DNA of 64,000 nt, taken from positions 4,093,450 to 4,157,449 of the forward strand of contig JAIZWK010000001.1 in NCBI GenBank assembly GCA_021498095.1, read 5' to 3'. Of the stretch, positions 29,592 through 37,981 are shown one piece after another. The translations under genes were made by a program, and so were the position numbers. The notes beneath the pieces are model-generated. The model had not been told where the DNA came from. It did no database searches and was given only the letters and a program-made list of their open reading frames with translations. How positions within the stretch are numbered: position 1 is the stretch's first letter; every line of letters starts with the position of its first letter. The stretch comes from Candidatus Harpocratesius repetitus (GTDB lineage: Archaea > Asgardarchaeota > Lokiarchaeia > Sigyniarchaeales > Promethearchaeaceae).

Positions 29592-30221
29592 TTATAAGAT
29601 TTGGTTTCCCATCACGTTATAAGCTTTAATCGGCAATTCTTTGGCAAAACTTTGTTGATATTCTTCAAAATTTAGAGACCAGATCATACTGTCTTGTGGT
29701 TCTTCTTTTTCATTTAAGACTCGATCTCTTAACGTTGCTTCGTGCTTAAAATTTAATTTTCGAGGAATTGAAGCACTTCTTATATTTCTTGGATCACAAT
29801 GAATCTCAACCAAATGAAATTGATAAATTTCAAATGCAATTTTTGTAAGTGCTGCTGCAATTTCGGTAGCTATCCCTTGATTAGTGAAATCTGCATGAAT
29901 CCAATATCCAATTTCGATAGAATTAGGTTCCACACGTGGATGAAGCCCTGTACCTCCAATTAATTGATTTTCTTTTAAATTAAAGATACCAAATACAAAT
30001 TCTTTATTCAGATCGAAAGATGCACGCATTTTGCGAAGACGATTAATTTTCTTTTCAATTGGTTCAGGTTCTACATGAACCCAAGGCATCCATGGTTTTA
30101 AATGCTCAAGACTTTCTGTAATTGCTTGTTCAAGTAGTGGTGCATCCTTTGGATCATAGCATCTGATAATTGTTCTAGGTGTTTCAACACGATAAATAAC
30201 TTGTAATACTGGAATGTCCAT
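29592..30221 (-). CDS. RimJ/RimL-type GNAT N-acetyltransferase
   Basis: The 209-residue protein has the RimJ/RimL plan: an N-terminal TIIRCYDPKDAPLL strand-helix, EHLKPWMPW, then GGTGLHPR, IEIGYWIHADFTNQGIATE (acetyl-CoA binding, about 105-123), and HCDPRNIRSASIPRKLNF. The family acetylates protein N-termini or small amines such as spermidine and antibiotics. The start is the ATG at 30221. The neighbour upstream on the same strand is the ubiquitin-like gene, 72 bases away, so the two may be one transcript. Whether it modifies proteins is not shown by sequence. Confidence 0.88.
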   Translation of the reverse strand: MDIPVLQVIYRVETPRTIIRCYDPKDAPLLEQAITESLEHLKPWMPWVHVEPEPIEKKINRLRKMRASFDLNKEFVFGIFNLKENQLIGGTGLHPRVEPNSIEIGYWIHADFTNQGIATEIAAALTKIAFEIYQFHLVEIHCDPRNIRSASIPRKLNFKHEATLRDRVLNEKEEPQDSMIWSLNFEEYQQSFAKELPIKAYNVMGNQIL

Positions 30222-30293
30222 ATTTTATTAATAAAAGAGAATATAACAAAAAATTTTCTATTTTTCTTATAGTTATTATTTCATTAACTGGAA

Positions 30294-30608
30294 TTATCCA
30301 CCAGAATGATGAGTGACCATATCAATTTCTGCTACTTCAACTGATCTTCCTTCAATTTGTTCCACATTTCGCTTTAGGTCAGTAAAAAGATTACCTTTAG
30401 AAACTTGTCTACCTTGATTAAAGAGTTGGTGTGATTCATAAAGAGTAGCCAACTGCTTTGATTGCAGCGGTTTACCTACATTTTCTAATTCATCGATAGC
30501 TTCTGAAATGATACTATCTATTGACATATGTTCCTGGTCAATTTTGATATAGAATGGAGAATCACTCAAAGCAGTATTAATTTTTAAAATATAAGTTGAA
30601 TTCTTCAT
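30294..30608 (-). CDS. Candidate ubiquitin-like (beta-grasp) protein ending in Gly-Gly
   Basis: From the ATG at 30608 this is a 104-residue protein that ends exactly in HHSGG before the stop. The layout reads as a beta-grasp fold: strand YILKINT, second strand FYIKIDQ, a helix near 29-46 (SIDSIISEAIDELEN), then ATLYESHQLFNQGRQVS, which resembles the ubiquitin segment around its Ile44 and Gly47, and a last strand VEVAEID before the tail. AAGGT lies 8 bases before this ATG. The in-frame ATG at 30623 and the open frame up to 30737 lack such support. Asgard archaea are known to encode ubiquitin-like proteins with E1, E2 and E3 partners, but no such partner is here. A sulfur-carrier (ThiS/MoaD) role is the main alternative. 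Confidence 0.6.
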   Translation of the reverse strand: MKNSTYILKINTALSDSPFYIKIDQEHMSIDSIISEAIDELENVGKPLQSKQLATLYESHQLFNQGRQVSKGNLFTDLKRNVEQIEGRSVEVAEIDMVTHHSGG

Positions 30609-30978
30609 GATATTTACCTTCATATTTGAATTTTTTTGCGGTAGAATACAAAGACTCACTTCTTTTTCATACAAGAAGAGTGAATCAATGCTTCTTTTAA
30701 AAAAAAATATTTTAAAGAGATCTTTTTTACCTTTCATCGATTTGAAATTTTTAATCTAACAAAAAAGATCTAGATAAAATATATATAATTTAATTATTTA
30801 AATCTATCTCGCAAAATACATAAAATTGTTCTAAAAAAATAAAATTTCATCAATGTGAAAAAGGATTATATTTTTTCTTTGGCAAAAATCGAAACATTTT
30901 ATTTTATATCAGGCAAATTTTAATTAAATAAATATGTTTTTAAATAATTTTTTAATTTATTATTAGAGTTAGAGAACA
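30609..30978. other. Divergent intergenic region between the ubiquitin-like and NMT-like genes
   Basis: About 370 very AT-rich bases. The part next to the ubiquitin-like gene stays open on the - strand up to 30737, but its hydrophobic/basic translation looks non-coding. I see no RNA gene. AT-rich stretches near 30780-30800 and 30920-30960 could serve as promoters in either direction. Confidence 0.45.
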
Positions 30979-32067
30979 GTGAACGACGATAGTGATTATT
31001 TAGTAGAACGATTTACAGTTACACCTGAAGATTTCCCAGTATTAGCAAAACTAATCGCAGAATCTTTCTTGAATGAAGAATTGACAGAAGAAATGGGAGG
31101 AACAATTCAATTTGATGAACAAACATTTAATATTATGTTCGGATCTCCAATAATATCCCGAGATTTCTTTGTACGCACAATTTATAAACCTACAAATGAA
31201 GTTGTTGGCTTTTTAGGTGCGATACCCCGAGCAGTGAATATGAAAGGTAAAATTTTAAATTACGCAGTTCCTTCTTGGGCAGCAGTTCATTATAAACATA
31301 GAAGAAAAGGATTAGCATTTAAAATGGGACTAAAACTACGAGAAATTGGTATTGAAAAGAATGTAGATGGAGGATTCAGCATTCATGAACCAGAACAGCA
31401 TGGAATTGATACCTCAAAAGCTGTTGCAAGAGAAACAAATTTAGAAATGATCAAATTTGCATTAATACACCAATTTGTTGTTCGATGTTTTGATGTTACG
31501 CGTGTTGCGAGTGTTATAAAACTTAAATGGTTTGAAAAATTAGCATTTCGATTATTTCAATCAGTTCCTAAGAACAAGAATCCTCATGTACGGAACTATC
31601 GACCATCTGATGGAGAACAAATGTTTCTTATGATGCATGATCATATCGATCGCAATGAAGTTTCATTAGTTAGAGATCATGATGATTTCTTATGGTATTT
31701 AAACCAACCGGGAGTTAACTGTGTTGTCTATGAAGATCCAGTAGGAACAATAAAAGGATTTATTTTAGCATGGAAAATGAATTTAGCTGGTTTTGGTAAT
31801 TCGATCCCATTCGGATGGCTCGATTTAGTGCATACATATCGCTTAAATACGAGAGAAACGAAAGATTTAGCAAATTACCTTTGTATAACATCGAAAGAAT
31901 TAGGGTGGGCAGGATTACAAACACCTTATATTCCTTATTTTGAAGCAAAACCGTTTAAAAAAGCGAAATTTATTTTTTATAGTAAAAAAATGTCAATTGA
32001 TGTTTTTAATTTGAAGAAATTTAATATCCCTACTAATGTTTCGCATTTTTACTTTGATTGGAGATAA
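30979..32067 (+). CDS. Double-GNAT protein resembling eukaryotic N-myristoyltransferase
   Basis: The 362-residue protein consists of two GNAT-like halves in the order seen in eukaryotic N-myristoyltransferase. The first half has VVGFLGAIP, comparable to GFISAIP of NMT, followed by VHYKHRRKGLAFKMG, comparable to the acyl-CoA-binding VHKKLRSKR loop. The second half starts RNYRPSDGEQM, comparable to the LRPM segment, has a helix with HDDFLWYL and CVVYEDPVGTIKGF, and ends FYFDWR, comparable to YYLYNW near the NMT C-terminus. The match is by my own reading, not a search. It could instead be a general double-GNAT acetyltransferase. GTG is the apparent start and the ribosome site is weak. Confidence 0.6.
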   Translation: MNDDSDYLVERFTVTPEDFPVLAKLIAESFLNEELTEEMGGTIQFDEQTFNIMFGSPIISRDFFVRTIYKPTNEVVGFLGAIPRAVNMKGKILNYAVPSWAAVHYKHRRKGLAFKMGLKLREIGIEKNVDGGFSIHEPEQHGIDTSKAVARETNLEMIKFALIHQFVVRCFDVTRVASVIKLKWFEKLAFRLFQSVPKNKNPHVRNYRPSDGEQMFLMMHDHIDRNEVSLVRDHDDFLWYLNQPGVNCVVYEDPVGTIKGFILAWKMNLAGFGNSIPFGWLDLVHTYRLNTRETKDLANYLCITSKELGWAGLQTPYIPYFEAKPFKKAKFIFYSKKMSIDVFNLKKFNIPTNVSHFYFDWR

Positions 32068-32158
32068 ATTTGGTATATTTATTTTTGAGAACTTAAATAT
32101 TTGAAACTTTCTTTAATTTTTCTTTTTGACGAAAATGTCAAAAGATTAAAATTTTTTA

Positions 32159-33778
32159 ATGGAAAATATTAATATGCTCAAAAATGCATTGTTAAATACA
32201 TTTATGATTAAATTTTTCCCTCCACTTGAAAAATATACTGTTAAGCAATCAATGGGAATATTTGCCAGTATTTTTGTTGGTTCCACAATGTGGCTAGCAC
32301 ACTTTGTTTTGGAAATTAAAGCAATTTTAGAAGCAAATTTACCGCTTTACTTTGCAATTTTTCCATATATAGGGTGTATTTTTGGGGGAATTTTTGCATT
32401 TATCATGTGTAATCGAGTAAATTTCGATTTTTCCTACTTATTCTTGTTTGGATGTTATATTGGCAATTATATTCTTCAAATATGGATACACAACAAAATC
32501 TTTACAATAATTTCAATCTTCTTAGCTGGTCTTTTAAGTGGTTCTTTTTATGGATTTCTTCATGTTCAATTAATTCCTGCGTTTTCTGATTCATATTATA
32601 GTGGTCGAATGAATGCATTATCATATTGTGGAGTTGCAACTTTAATTATAATTGATATATTGCTTACTCAAGCAAATCTACCGATATGGAGTTCTATATA
32701 TTTAGCTAGCATCTATTTTATCTTCTTCTTAATATATATTCTCTCACGTTCTGAAAGAATTATCTTCAAACAAATCACATTGACTCCAAAAGAATACATT
32801 AACCAGCCCAAAATAGGATTTAAAATATTATTGAATCTTTTATGGGGTTTTTTCTTAACCACTCCTGCTTATGTGATTATGACTTATTACATTTTATGGG
32901 GACGTGAAGCAGAGATATTTCATTTTATATTGGTCTTTTTTATTTCAGTAGGAATTTTTTCTCCCTTTAATGGATATCTACTAGATCATTTTGGTCGTAA
33001 AGGTGTAGTATTAACAGGATTTGGAATATTATCATTTGCTTTTCTCTTTTTACCTTTTTTAAATTTTGAAAATACATGGAACTGCCACCTATTAGCTATT
33101 ATTTTAGGAATCGGTTTAACTATGGCAATTACGACTAATACTCTCGTTAGTATGGAATTAGCAAAAACTCACACAACTTATCGAGAAAGTGCAACTAGTT
33201 ATATATTGATGGGAGTAGGGTTAAATCTTGGTGTAATTTTTGTGGAGATATTAAAACCACTCTTTTCAGAGAATTTTTTTGTATTACCAGCAGCAATGTC
33301 GATTATTTTTGTTATTGCAACAATTGTTATCACTCAGCTAGAAGAATCTCTTCCATCTTTAAATGAACGAAAATGGAAATCAGATCTACTTTTTCTTTAT
33401 TTATTTACAAAAACAGGTATTCCTATTGCGTCTTTTGGATTTAACGACATGCAAGCTAAAGAATATAGTCAACAGACACTCATGAGCGGAGCATTGACCG
33501 CAATATCCAAGATAATTCAATATTTAGTTCACAACAAACAACCCATTAAAGTAATTAAACAGGAAAATTCACTAATTTTAATTGAAGAAGGTATAGAATA
33601 TTCCGTAGCATTAGTTATAAAAAAGGAATATGAAATTGCAAGAATTTTGATGCAGAAATTTCTCACGCATTTCGAAATCTTATGTCAAAAAGAAAAAATA
33701 ATAGCAAGTTCTCAAAATTTTATTCAGATAAAAAATAAATGCGTAATTGAAGAACTAGTTAAGAATTATTTTAGATAA
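32159..33778 (+). CDS. MFS transporter fused to a C-terminal longin/roadblock-like domain
   Basis: Residues 1-400 contain about 12 hydrophobic segments and an MFS loop motif LLDHFGRKG near 278-286, so this part is a Major Facilitator Superfamily permease. Residues about 404-515 are soluble. They start with a strand FLYLFTKTGIPIASF, a linker ending in the helix QQTLMSGALTAISKII, a beta pair LILIEEGIEYSVALVI, and a helix ARILMQKFLTHFE. That order matches longin/roadblock-type domains that Asgard archaea use with small GTPases. MFS proteins rarely end this way. The ATG follows 91 bases after the NMT-like gene. The transported substrate is unknown. Confidence 0.7.
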   Translation: MENINMLKNALLNTFMIKFFPPLEKYTVKQSMGIFASIFVGSTMWLAHFVLEIKAILEANLPLYFAIFPYIGCIFGGIFAFIMCNRVNFDFSYLFLFGCYIGNYILQIWIHNKIFTIISIFLAGLLSGSFYGFLHVQLIPAFSDSYYSGRMNALSYCGVATLIIIDILLTQANLPIWSSIYLASIYFIFFLIYILSRSERIIFKQITLTPKEYINQPKIGFKILLNLLWGFFLTTPAYVIMTYYILWGREAEIFHFILVFFISVGIFSPFNGYLLDHFGRKGVVLTGFGILSFAFLFLPFLNFENTWNCHLLAIILGIGLTMAITTNTLVSMELAKTHTTYRESATSYILMGVGLNLGVIFVEILKPLFSENFFVLPAAMSIIFVIATIVITQLEESLPSLNERKWKSDLLFLYLFTKTGIPIASFGFNDMQAKEYSQQTLMSGALTAISKIIQYLVHNKQPIKVIKQENSLILIEEGIEYSVALVIKKEYEIARILMQKFLTHFEILCQKEKIIASSQNFIQIKNKCVIEELVKNYFR

Positions 33779-33784
33779 AAAAAT

Positions 33785-34900
33785 TCAAAGTTTAGATTTT
33801 TCCAATTCTATTTGTTCTTGCTCTTTTTGCAGTTTTTTTTCCCGTTTTCCATATTTTCCCCTAAGTTTTAGATCATAACGCTTTAACGCTGTGAGAATAA
33901 GATCGTTTATCATCTCTCTATAAGATAAACCTATATGTTTGGCAGCAATGGCCATTTTTCCATTAGATAACAAATTGGTTATAGGATTAATTTCATGTAA
34001 AAGCAAATTTTCAGTTTTTTGATCAATTAAAAAGACAGCCATAGCAAAATCTCTGCAGTGACAAGAAGTATAAGCCTTATGAGCAACTTTTCTTGCTCTT
34101 TTAACAATAGGATTAGTAATTTCCAAAAAAGTATACTTAAGATCTTCACTTTTTGCTTTAATACGTTGCTCTATTGACCAATTTTCTGGAAAAATATATT
34201 CAATAGCAGGTAGGAAATGGATATCATCATTTAAGTCATTTCCAAATATAGGAAGATAGAACTTACGAGAGTGAATATATTCTTCAATCATTGCATATGT
34301 AAATCTTTTCTTTTTGCTAATATTTTTTAGGATTGAATCAATTTCTTCAGTTGAATTTGCAATTTGGTCTGGAATTGAAGGTTCATGGATACCTTCTGAG
34401 AAAATTTTGATTATTACGGGATAGTGAAATCCAGGATTTATTTTAGGAAATATTCCGCTTTGTATTTTCAAGATTTGAAATTTTGGTGTTGCAATGAAAT
34501 TTAATTGTAAAATAGACTTAAATAATGCTTTATTTTTACAAATACCAATTGCATCAAGGCGCGAGCCTAAATATGGAATTTGAGCTAAATCAAACAAACC
34601 AACATACTGTGCCGGCTGAAATTTTGTCGCTACTTTATCAGCAGTATTTAATATAAAATCGAATTTTCTTGTTAAAAGATGAGAAAGTAATTCTTCATTA
34701 GGAATCAAGAATTCAGTTTTATTACCATATTCTTCAACAACTTCTTTAAGTTCTTGTAAAGGATGGGTAACATCTTCTTTTTCATCTTCTTTATCCTTAG
34801 AAGAATCTTTCGATGAGTCTTTTGAATGACTTTTCAATTTCTCAAGATATTTGTTATATGATTCTAACAAATGAGGATCTACAATTAAAGCAATTTTCAT
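33785..34900 (-). CDS. ATP-grasp ligase, D-Ala-D-Ala ligase-like
   Basis: The 371-residue protein has an N-terminal domain with a low-complexity Lys/Asp/Ser stretch (KDSSKDSSKDKEDEKED near 27-43), an ATP-grasp domain with PVIIKIFSEG near 170-180, MIEEYIHSRKFYLPIFG, and a metal-binding end HEINPITNL near 315-323. The family joins a carboxyl to an amino or thiol group using ATP through an acyl-phosphate. As peptidoglycan is absent from these archaea, the product is probably a different peptide-like bond, such as an amino-acid conjugate, but the substrate cannot be inferred. It is divergent from the AAA+ gene, with 62 bases between starts. Confidence 0.8.
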   Translation of the reverse strand: MKIALIVDPHLLESYNKYLEKLKSHSKDSSKDSSKDKEDEKEDVTHPLQELKEVVEEYGNKTEFLIPNEELLSHLLTRKFDFILNTADKVATKFQPAQYVGLFDLAQIPYLGSRLDAIGICKNKALFKSILQLNFIATPKFQILKIQSGIFPKINPGFHYPVIIKIFSEGIHEPSIPDQIANSTEEIDSILKNISKKKRFTYAMIEEYIHSRKFYLPIFGNDLNDDIHFLPAIEYIFPENWSIEQRIKAKSEDLKYTFLEITNPIVKRARKVAHKAYTSCHCRDFAMAVFLIDQKTENLLLHEINPITNLLSNGKMAIAAKHIGLSYREMINDLILTALKRYDLKLRGKYGKREKKLQKEQEQIELEKSKL

Positions 34901-34962
34901 TCTTATCTACACCCTATAAAGGTACGATTAATAAATAATGCTTTTGTGAAAGCTGAAAAACG

Positions 34963-36054
34963 ATGGCTCATGTAATATCTCAGAAGATGGAAATATTACA
35001 CTTTCCTTTTGTAGCGATTTTAGGGCAAAAAAACATGAAAACTGCTTTGATCTTAAATGTAATTGACCCAAAAATTGGTGGAGTCCTTTTAACTGGACAA
35101 CAAGGAACTGGAAAAAGCACTGCAGTTCGTTCATTAGTAGATATTTTACCAAAAATCGAAGTAAATGAAGGTTGCCAATTTCAGTGCAACGTTACCGATC
35201 CTCAAACAGATCCGAGTACTTGGTGCGAATACTGTACAACTACAAAAAATAATCACACAATAATTCAAAAACCTATCAATTTAGTAAACCTTCCTCTTGG
35301 TGCAACTGAAGAGATGATTATTGGTACATTAGATATTCAGAAAATAATAAAGCAAGGAAAGCGAGCCATTCAACCAGGATTACTTGCTAAAGCTCATAGA
35401 GGTATATTATATGTAGATGAAATTAATTTACTCCAAGATCATTTGGTTGATATTTTATTAGATGTAGCGGCTTCAGGAATAAATATTATTGAACGGGAAG
35501 GAATTTCATTAAAACACAAGTCTTCATTTGTATTAATTGGAAGTATGAATCCTGAAGAAGGTGATCTTCGCCCTCAAATATCCGATCGACTTGGTCTTGA
35601 AGTTCCAATTCAAGCTCCAACAGATCCTCAAATTCGTGCAAAAATTACTCAACGTGTTATTGAATTTAATGATGATCCTATGGCGTTTATTTCAAAATTT
35701 AGTAAAGAAACTCAAGATTTAAGACATCAAATTATTTTTGCTAAGGAAATTCTTGATGAAATTGAAGTTCCTGATGAAATTTTTAATCTGACAGCCCGTC
35801 TTGTTCTAAAAGCAGGATTATATTCTCAACGAGCAGATATTACATTCATCCGGTGTGCTCGAGCTCATGCAGCATTTATGGGAAGAAAAAAAATAACAAA
35901 AGAAGATTTAGAAATATCAATAGATTTGGTATTTCGACATCGCTTAAGTCGGTATCAGCAAGAAATTCCTTTAGAAGAAATTCACTCTATCTTTAATACC
36001 ATGTATAATAACAATAACAACATTTCTAATTCATCTTCAGAGGTTCAGAAGTAA
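34963..36054 (+). CDS. AAA+ ATPase of the MoxR/ChlI (Mg-chelatase I-like) group
   Basis: The 363-residue protein carries Walker A GQQGTGKST at 45-53, Walker B ILYVDEINLL, a sensor-1 GSMNPEEGDLRPQI segment, and a RADITFIRCARAHAAF lid, the features of ChlI/BchI. Cys71, Cys75, Cys88 and Cys91 may bind zinc, as is common in archaeal homologues. Tetrapyrrole Mg-chelatase also needs D and H subunits, which are absent, so a MoxR-like chaperone role is likely. The ATG at 34963 is followed by an in-frame start consistent with ChlI. The stop is one base before the next gene, a transglutaminase-like protein, so they are almost surely co-translated. Confidence 0.88.
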   Translation: MAHVISQKMEILHFPFVAILGQKNMKTALILNVIDPKIGGVLLTGQQGTGKSTAVRSLVDILPKIEVNEGCQFQCNVTDPQTDPSTWCEYCTTTKNNHTIIQKPINLVNLPLGATEEMIIGTLDIQKIIKQGKRAIQPGLLAKAHRGILYVDEINLLQDHLVDILLDVAASGINIIEREGISLKHKSSFVLIGSMNPEEGDLRPQISDRLGLEVPIQAPTDPQIRAKITQRVIEFNDDPMAFISKFSKETQDLRHQIIFAKEILDEIEVPDEIFNLTARLVLKAGLYSQRADITFIRCARAHAAFMGRKKITKEDLEISIDLVFRHRLSRYQQEIPLEEIHSIFNTMYNNNNNISNSSSEVQK

Positions 36055-36055
36055 A

Positions 36056-36739
36056 ATGTTCCAAAATTACCCAGAATATGCAGAATATCTATGTTCATCC
36101 TACTATTTTAACTATAATCACCCTACAATTCAAAATAAATTAACTGAAATTATCCCAGATCCAAGTAAATTAACGCAACTTGAACAAATTCAGAGAATTT
36201 TTATTTTTGTTAGGGATAAAATTGCATATAAAGTAACCCACGAAATTACTACTCCCAAATTCTTGCGTGCTTCAAACACTCTTGCGCGAGGTTATGGCCA
36301 TTGCGTTGCGAAAGCAATATTATTAGCTGCATTTACTCGATTGATGGGAATTCCTACTAGAATGCATTTTGTTGATATCAAAAATCACCAACTTAGTGAT
36401 AAATGGATTGAACAATTTGGAGAAGAACTTTTATGGCATGGATATGTTGAAATATATTTCAACAATAAATGGATTGCTTTAAATCCAGCATATGATAAGA
36501 AATTATGCGAAAAACATGGATATTTTGTAGTGGAATTTGATGGAAAAAATGATGCTTTATTTGCAAAAACAGATAAAAAGGGAAATATATTTATGGAATA
36601 CGTGGCAGATCACGGTGTTTATTCAAAGATTCCTTATATTAGAATTTTTTCAGAATGGTTTTCGTATTATACGCCATATTATTTAAAGTATTATAAAAAA
36701 GTAAGAAAAAATAGAAAGAAAAGTAAAATCAAGCAATAA
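36056..36739 (+). CDS. Transglutaminase-like cysteine protease-fold protein
   Basis: This 227-residue protein has a papain/transglutaminase triad in order: GYGHCVAKA with Cys83, LLWHGYVEIYF with His128, and LNPAYD with Asp147. This family cleaves or transfers peptide bonds or deamidates. There is no signal peptide, so it should act in the cytoplasm. It begins one base after the AAA+ gene and the pair matches the MoxR-transglutaminase association seen in bacteria. It could process or remodel a protein substrate unfolded by the AAA+ partner. No substrate gene is evident. Confidence 0.85.
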   Translation: MFQNYPEYAEYLCSSYYFNYNHPTIQNKLTEIIPDPSKLTQLEQIQRIFIFVRDKIAYKVTHEITTPKFLRASNTLARGYGHCVAKAILLAAFTRLMGIPTRMHFVDIKNHQLSDKWIEQFGEELLWHGYVEIYFNNKWIALNPAYDKKLCEKHGYFVVEFDGKNDALFAKTDKKGNIFMEYVADHGVYSKIPYIRIFSEWFSYYTPYYLKYYKKVRKNRKKSKIKQ

Positions 36740-36762
36740 TTTCATTTAATATTTAAAATTTG

Positions 36763-36793
36763 TACCTTTTTCCTTCTTTATTTATCCTTTTTA
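36763..36793 (+). terminator. T-rich tract, possible archaeal terminator
   Basis: A pyrimidine-rich run with several T4-T5 blocks lies 25-55 bases after the stop of the transglutaminase-like gene, in front of a convergent gene. U-rich tracts are where archaeal RNA polymerase stops. No hairpin is needed or seen. Confidence 0.3.
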
Positions 36794-36850
36794 TCAATTA
36801 TTATTATTATTAAAAAAAAATAATTCCCATTTATGGCATTAATCAATTAT

Positions 36851-37195
36851 TCAATTTATCCAGAATTTTTTTTCGAATTTCTCTAAAAATGCTAATCCTT
36901 TAGGCTCTATACGATAAAAAACATGGAATGTTTTTCCAGGTATCTCAATTTCTGAGATTAATTTCTTTTCTTTGAGAGTATCTAATACTCGTTTACAATC
37001 ATAATACTGTCGATTGATTTTTTTTGAGAAATAACTTGCAGGAATAACTCCTGTTTGACATTCTTTATTTCTATTTAAGCAGTTATAACACTGAATGTCA
37101 GTTCCCTTTAAGTCACAACTCTTTTTTCCCCTAACACGATTTGCCAACCATCTTAAAAATAAAAATTGGCGCATTGTAAGCATGTCTGAGTTCAT
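36851..37195 (-). CDS. Small winged-helix protein with a four-Cys motif
   Basis: The 114-residue protein begins with a helix (RQFLFLRWLANRV), then Cys27, Cys36, Cys39 and Cys46 (spacing 8, 2, 6), which could bind zinc or an Fe-S cluster, and a C-terminal winged-helix segment with RVLDTLKEKKLISEIEI, a wing and FYRIEPKGLAFLEKF. This looks like a transcriptional regulator or DNA-binding sensor. The ATG at 37195 has no clear ribosome site, and internal ATGs at M5 and M8 are possible starts. Its position near the receiver-domain gene is suggestive only. Confidence 0.65.
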   Translation of the reverse strand: MNSDMLTMRQFLFLRWLANRVRGKKSCDLKGTDIQCYNCLNRNKECQTGVIPASYFSKKINRQYYDCKRVLDTLKEKKLISEIEIPGKTFHVFYRIEPKGLAFLEKFEKKFWIN

Positions 37196-37568
37196 GGTAA
37201 ATTATTCCATTTTTGTCATAAATATGAGAGATTGCTCACGAATATGTCTCTAATTCAATGTTCACACTTCTACAATTATAATTGAGAGTAATAAAAGATA
37301 CGCATCTTATGATAGAAATTGCATTATTCAACAAGATAATAGTAAAATGGTTAAATTATTTAATAGATTGAAATATTTAAACCAAAGAAATTAGAAAATA
37401 AATTGGAATCTTCCCAACATATATCTTAAAAGGTATTTTGTTATCAAATAATAATAAAAATGAAAATAAATTCGATAATAGAAATTAAATCCTAAAATCG
37501 AATTATTTATTAGTTTGTTTGATGTTCTTTTACATGTACGATTTGTACATTTGTAAGGTTGAAGAATA
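37196..37568. other. Divergent intergenic region
   Basis: 373 AT-rich bases between the winged-helix gene and the receiver gene. No RNA gene is visible. The right end holds a perfect inverted repeat listed separately. Confidence 0.5.
37534..37550. promoter_or_regulatory. Inverted repeat ATGTAC-N5-GTACAT upstream of the receiver gene
   Basis: ATGTACGATTTGTACAT is a 6+5+6 perfect inverted repeat. It ends 18 bases before the ATG at 37569, close to where transcription or translation starts, so a protein bound here would block expression. Confidence 0.4.
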
Positions 37569-37958
37569 ATGAAACCAGAAAGATCTCCAAATATCTTAAT
37601 TTTAGATATGCCAGACCTGATTTATACTGAAAAGCGATTATGTGAATTTGTTATTCCAAATTCAAATATTTTCGTTTCTTCCTATATTGAAGAAGCAAAG
37701 GAGATCATACAAACAAAACCCATTGATATCATTTTGATGGATTTATTCACTGATCACGAGCAAGAGAAAATGGTCGACAGCTTTTTAGCTAAAGTTAAGC
37801 GAGAAAAAGATGATACAAAAATCATTGGTACTTCAGGAACATTCATTTCTCATAAAAAAGCTGAATTTTTAGATCACATCTTGATGAAACCCTTTTCATT
37901 GAAAGATCTTCAAATTGCACTAAGCAAATTTGATGAAAGTGTTAAACTGTTTAAATAA
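37569..37958 (+). CDS. Stand-alone response-regulator receiver-like domain
   Basis: The 129-residue protein is a single CheY-like domain: NILILD at 8-13, phosphoacceptor Asp58 in IILMDLF, Thr88 or Ser89 in IIGTSG, and Lys107 in MKPFS. The fold order (beta-alpha repeated) fits, although the acid pocket near Asp13 has only one Asp followed by Met and Pro, so phosphorylation chemistry may be weaker than normal. No output domain and no histidine kinase gene are in this window. GG at about 9-10 bases before the ATG may be the ribosome site. An inverted repeat precedes it. The target is unknown. Confidence 0.8.
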   Translation: MKPERSPNILILDMPDLIYTEKRLCEFVIPNSNIFVSSYIEEAKEIIQTKPIDIILMDLFTDHEQEKMVDSFLAKVKREKDDTKIIGTSGTFISHKKAEFLDHILMKPFSLKDLQIALSKFDESVKLFK

Positions 37959-37981
37959 TTCCATTTTTTATATTTTTTATA

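Noticed and set aside
30609..30737. N-terminal extension of the ubiquitin-like protein
   Set aside because: The extension is hydrophobic and basic without fold logic. AAGGT lies at the right distance only from the ATG at 30608.
34963..36054. Assignment as a true magnesium-chelatase subunit for tetrapyrrole synthesis
   Set aside because: No D or H subunit and no chlorophyll or cobalamin genes are nearby. A MoxR-type role fits the transglutaminase neighbour better.
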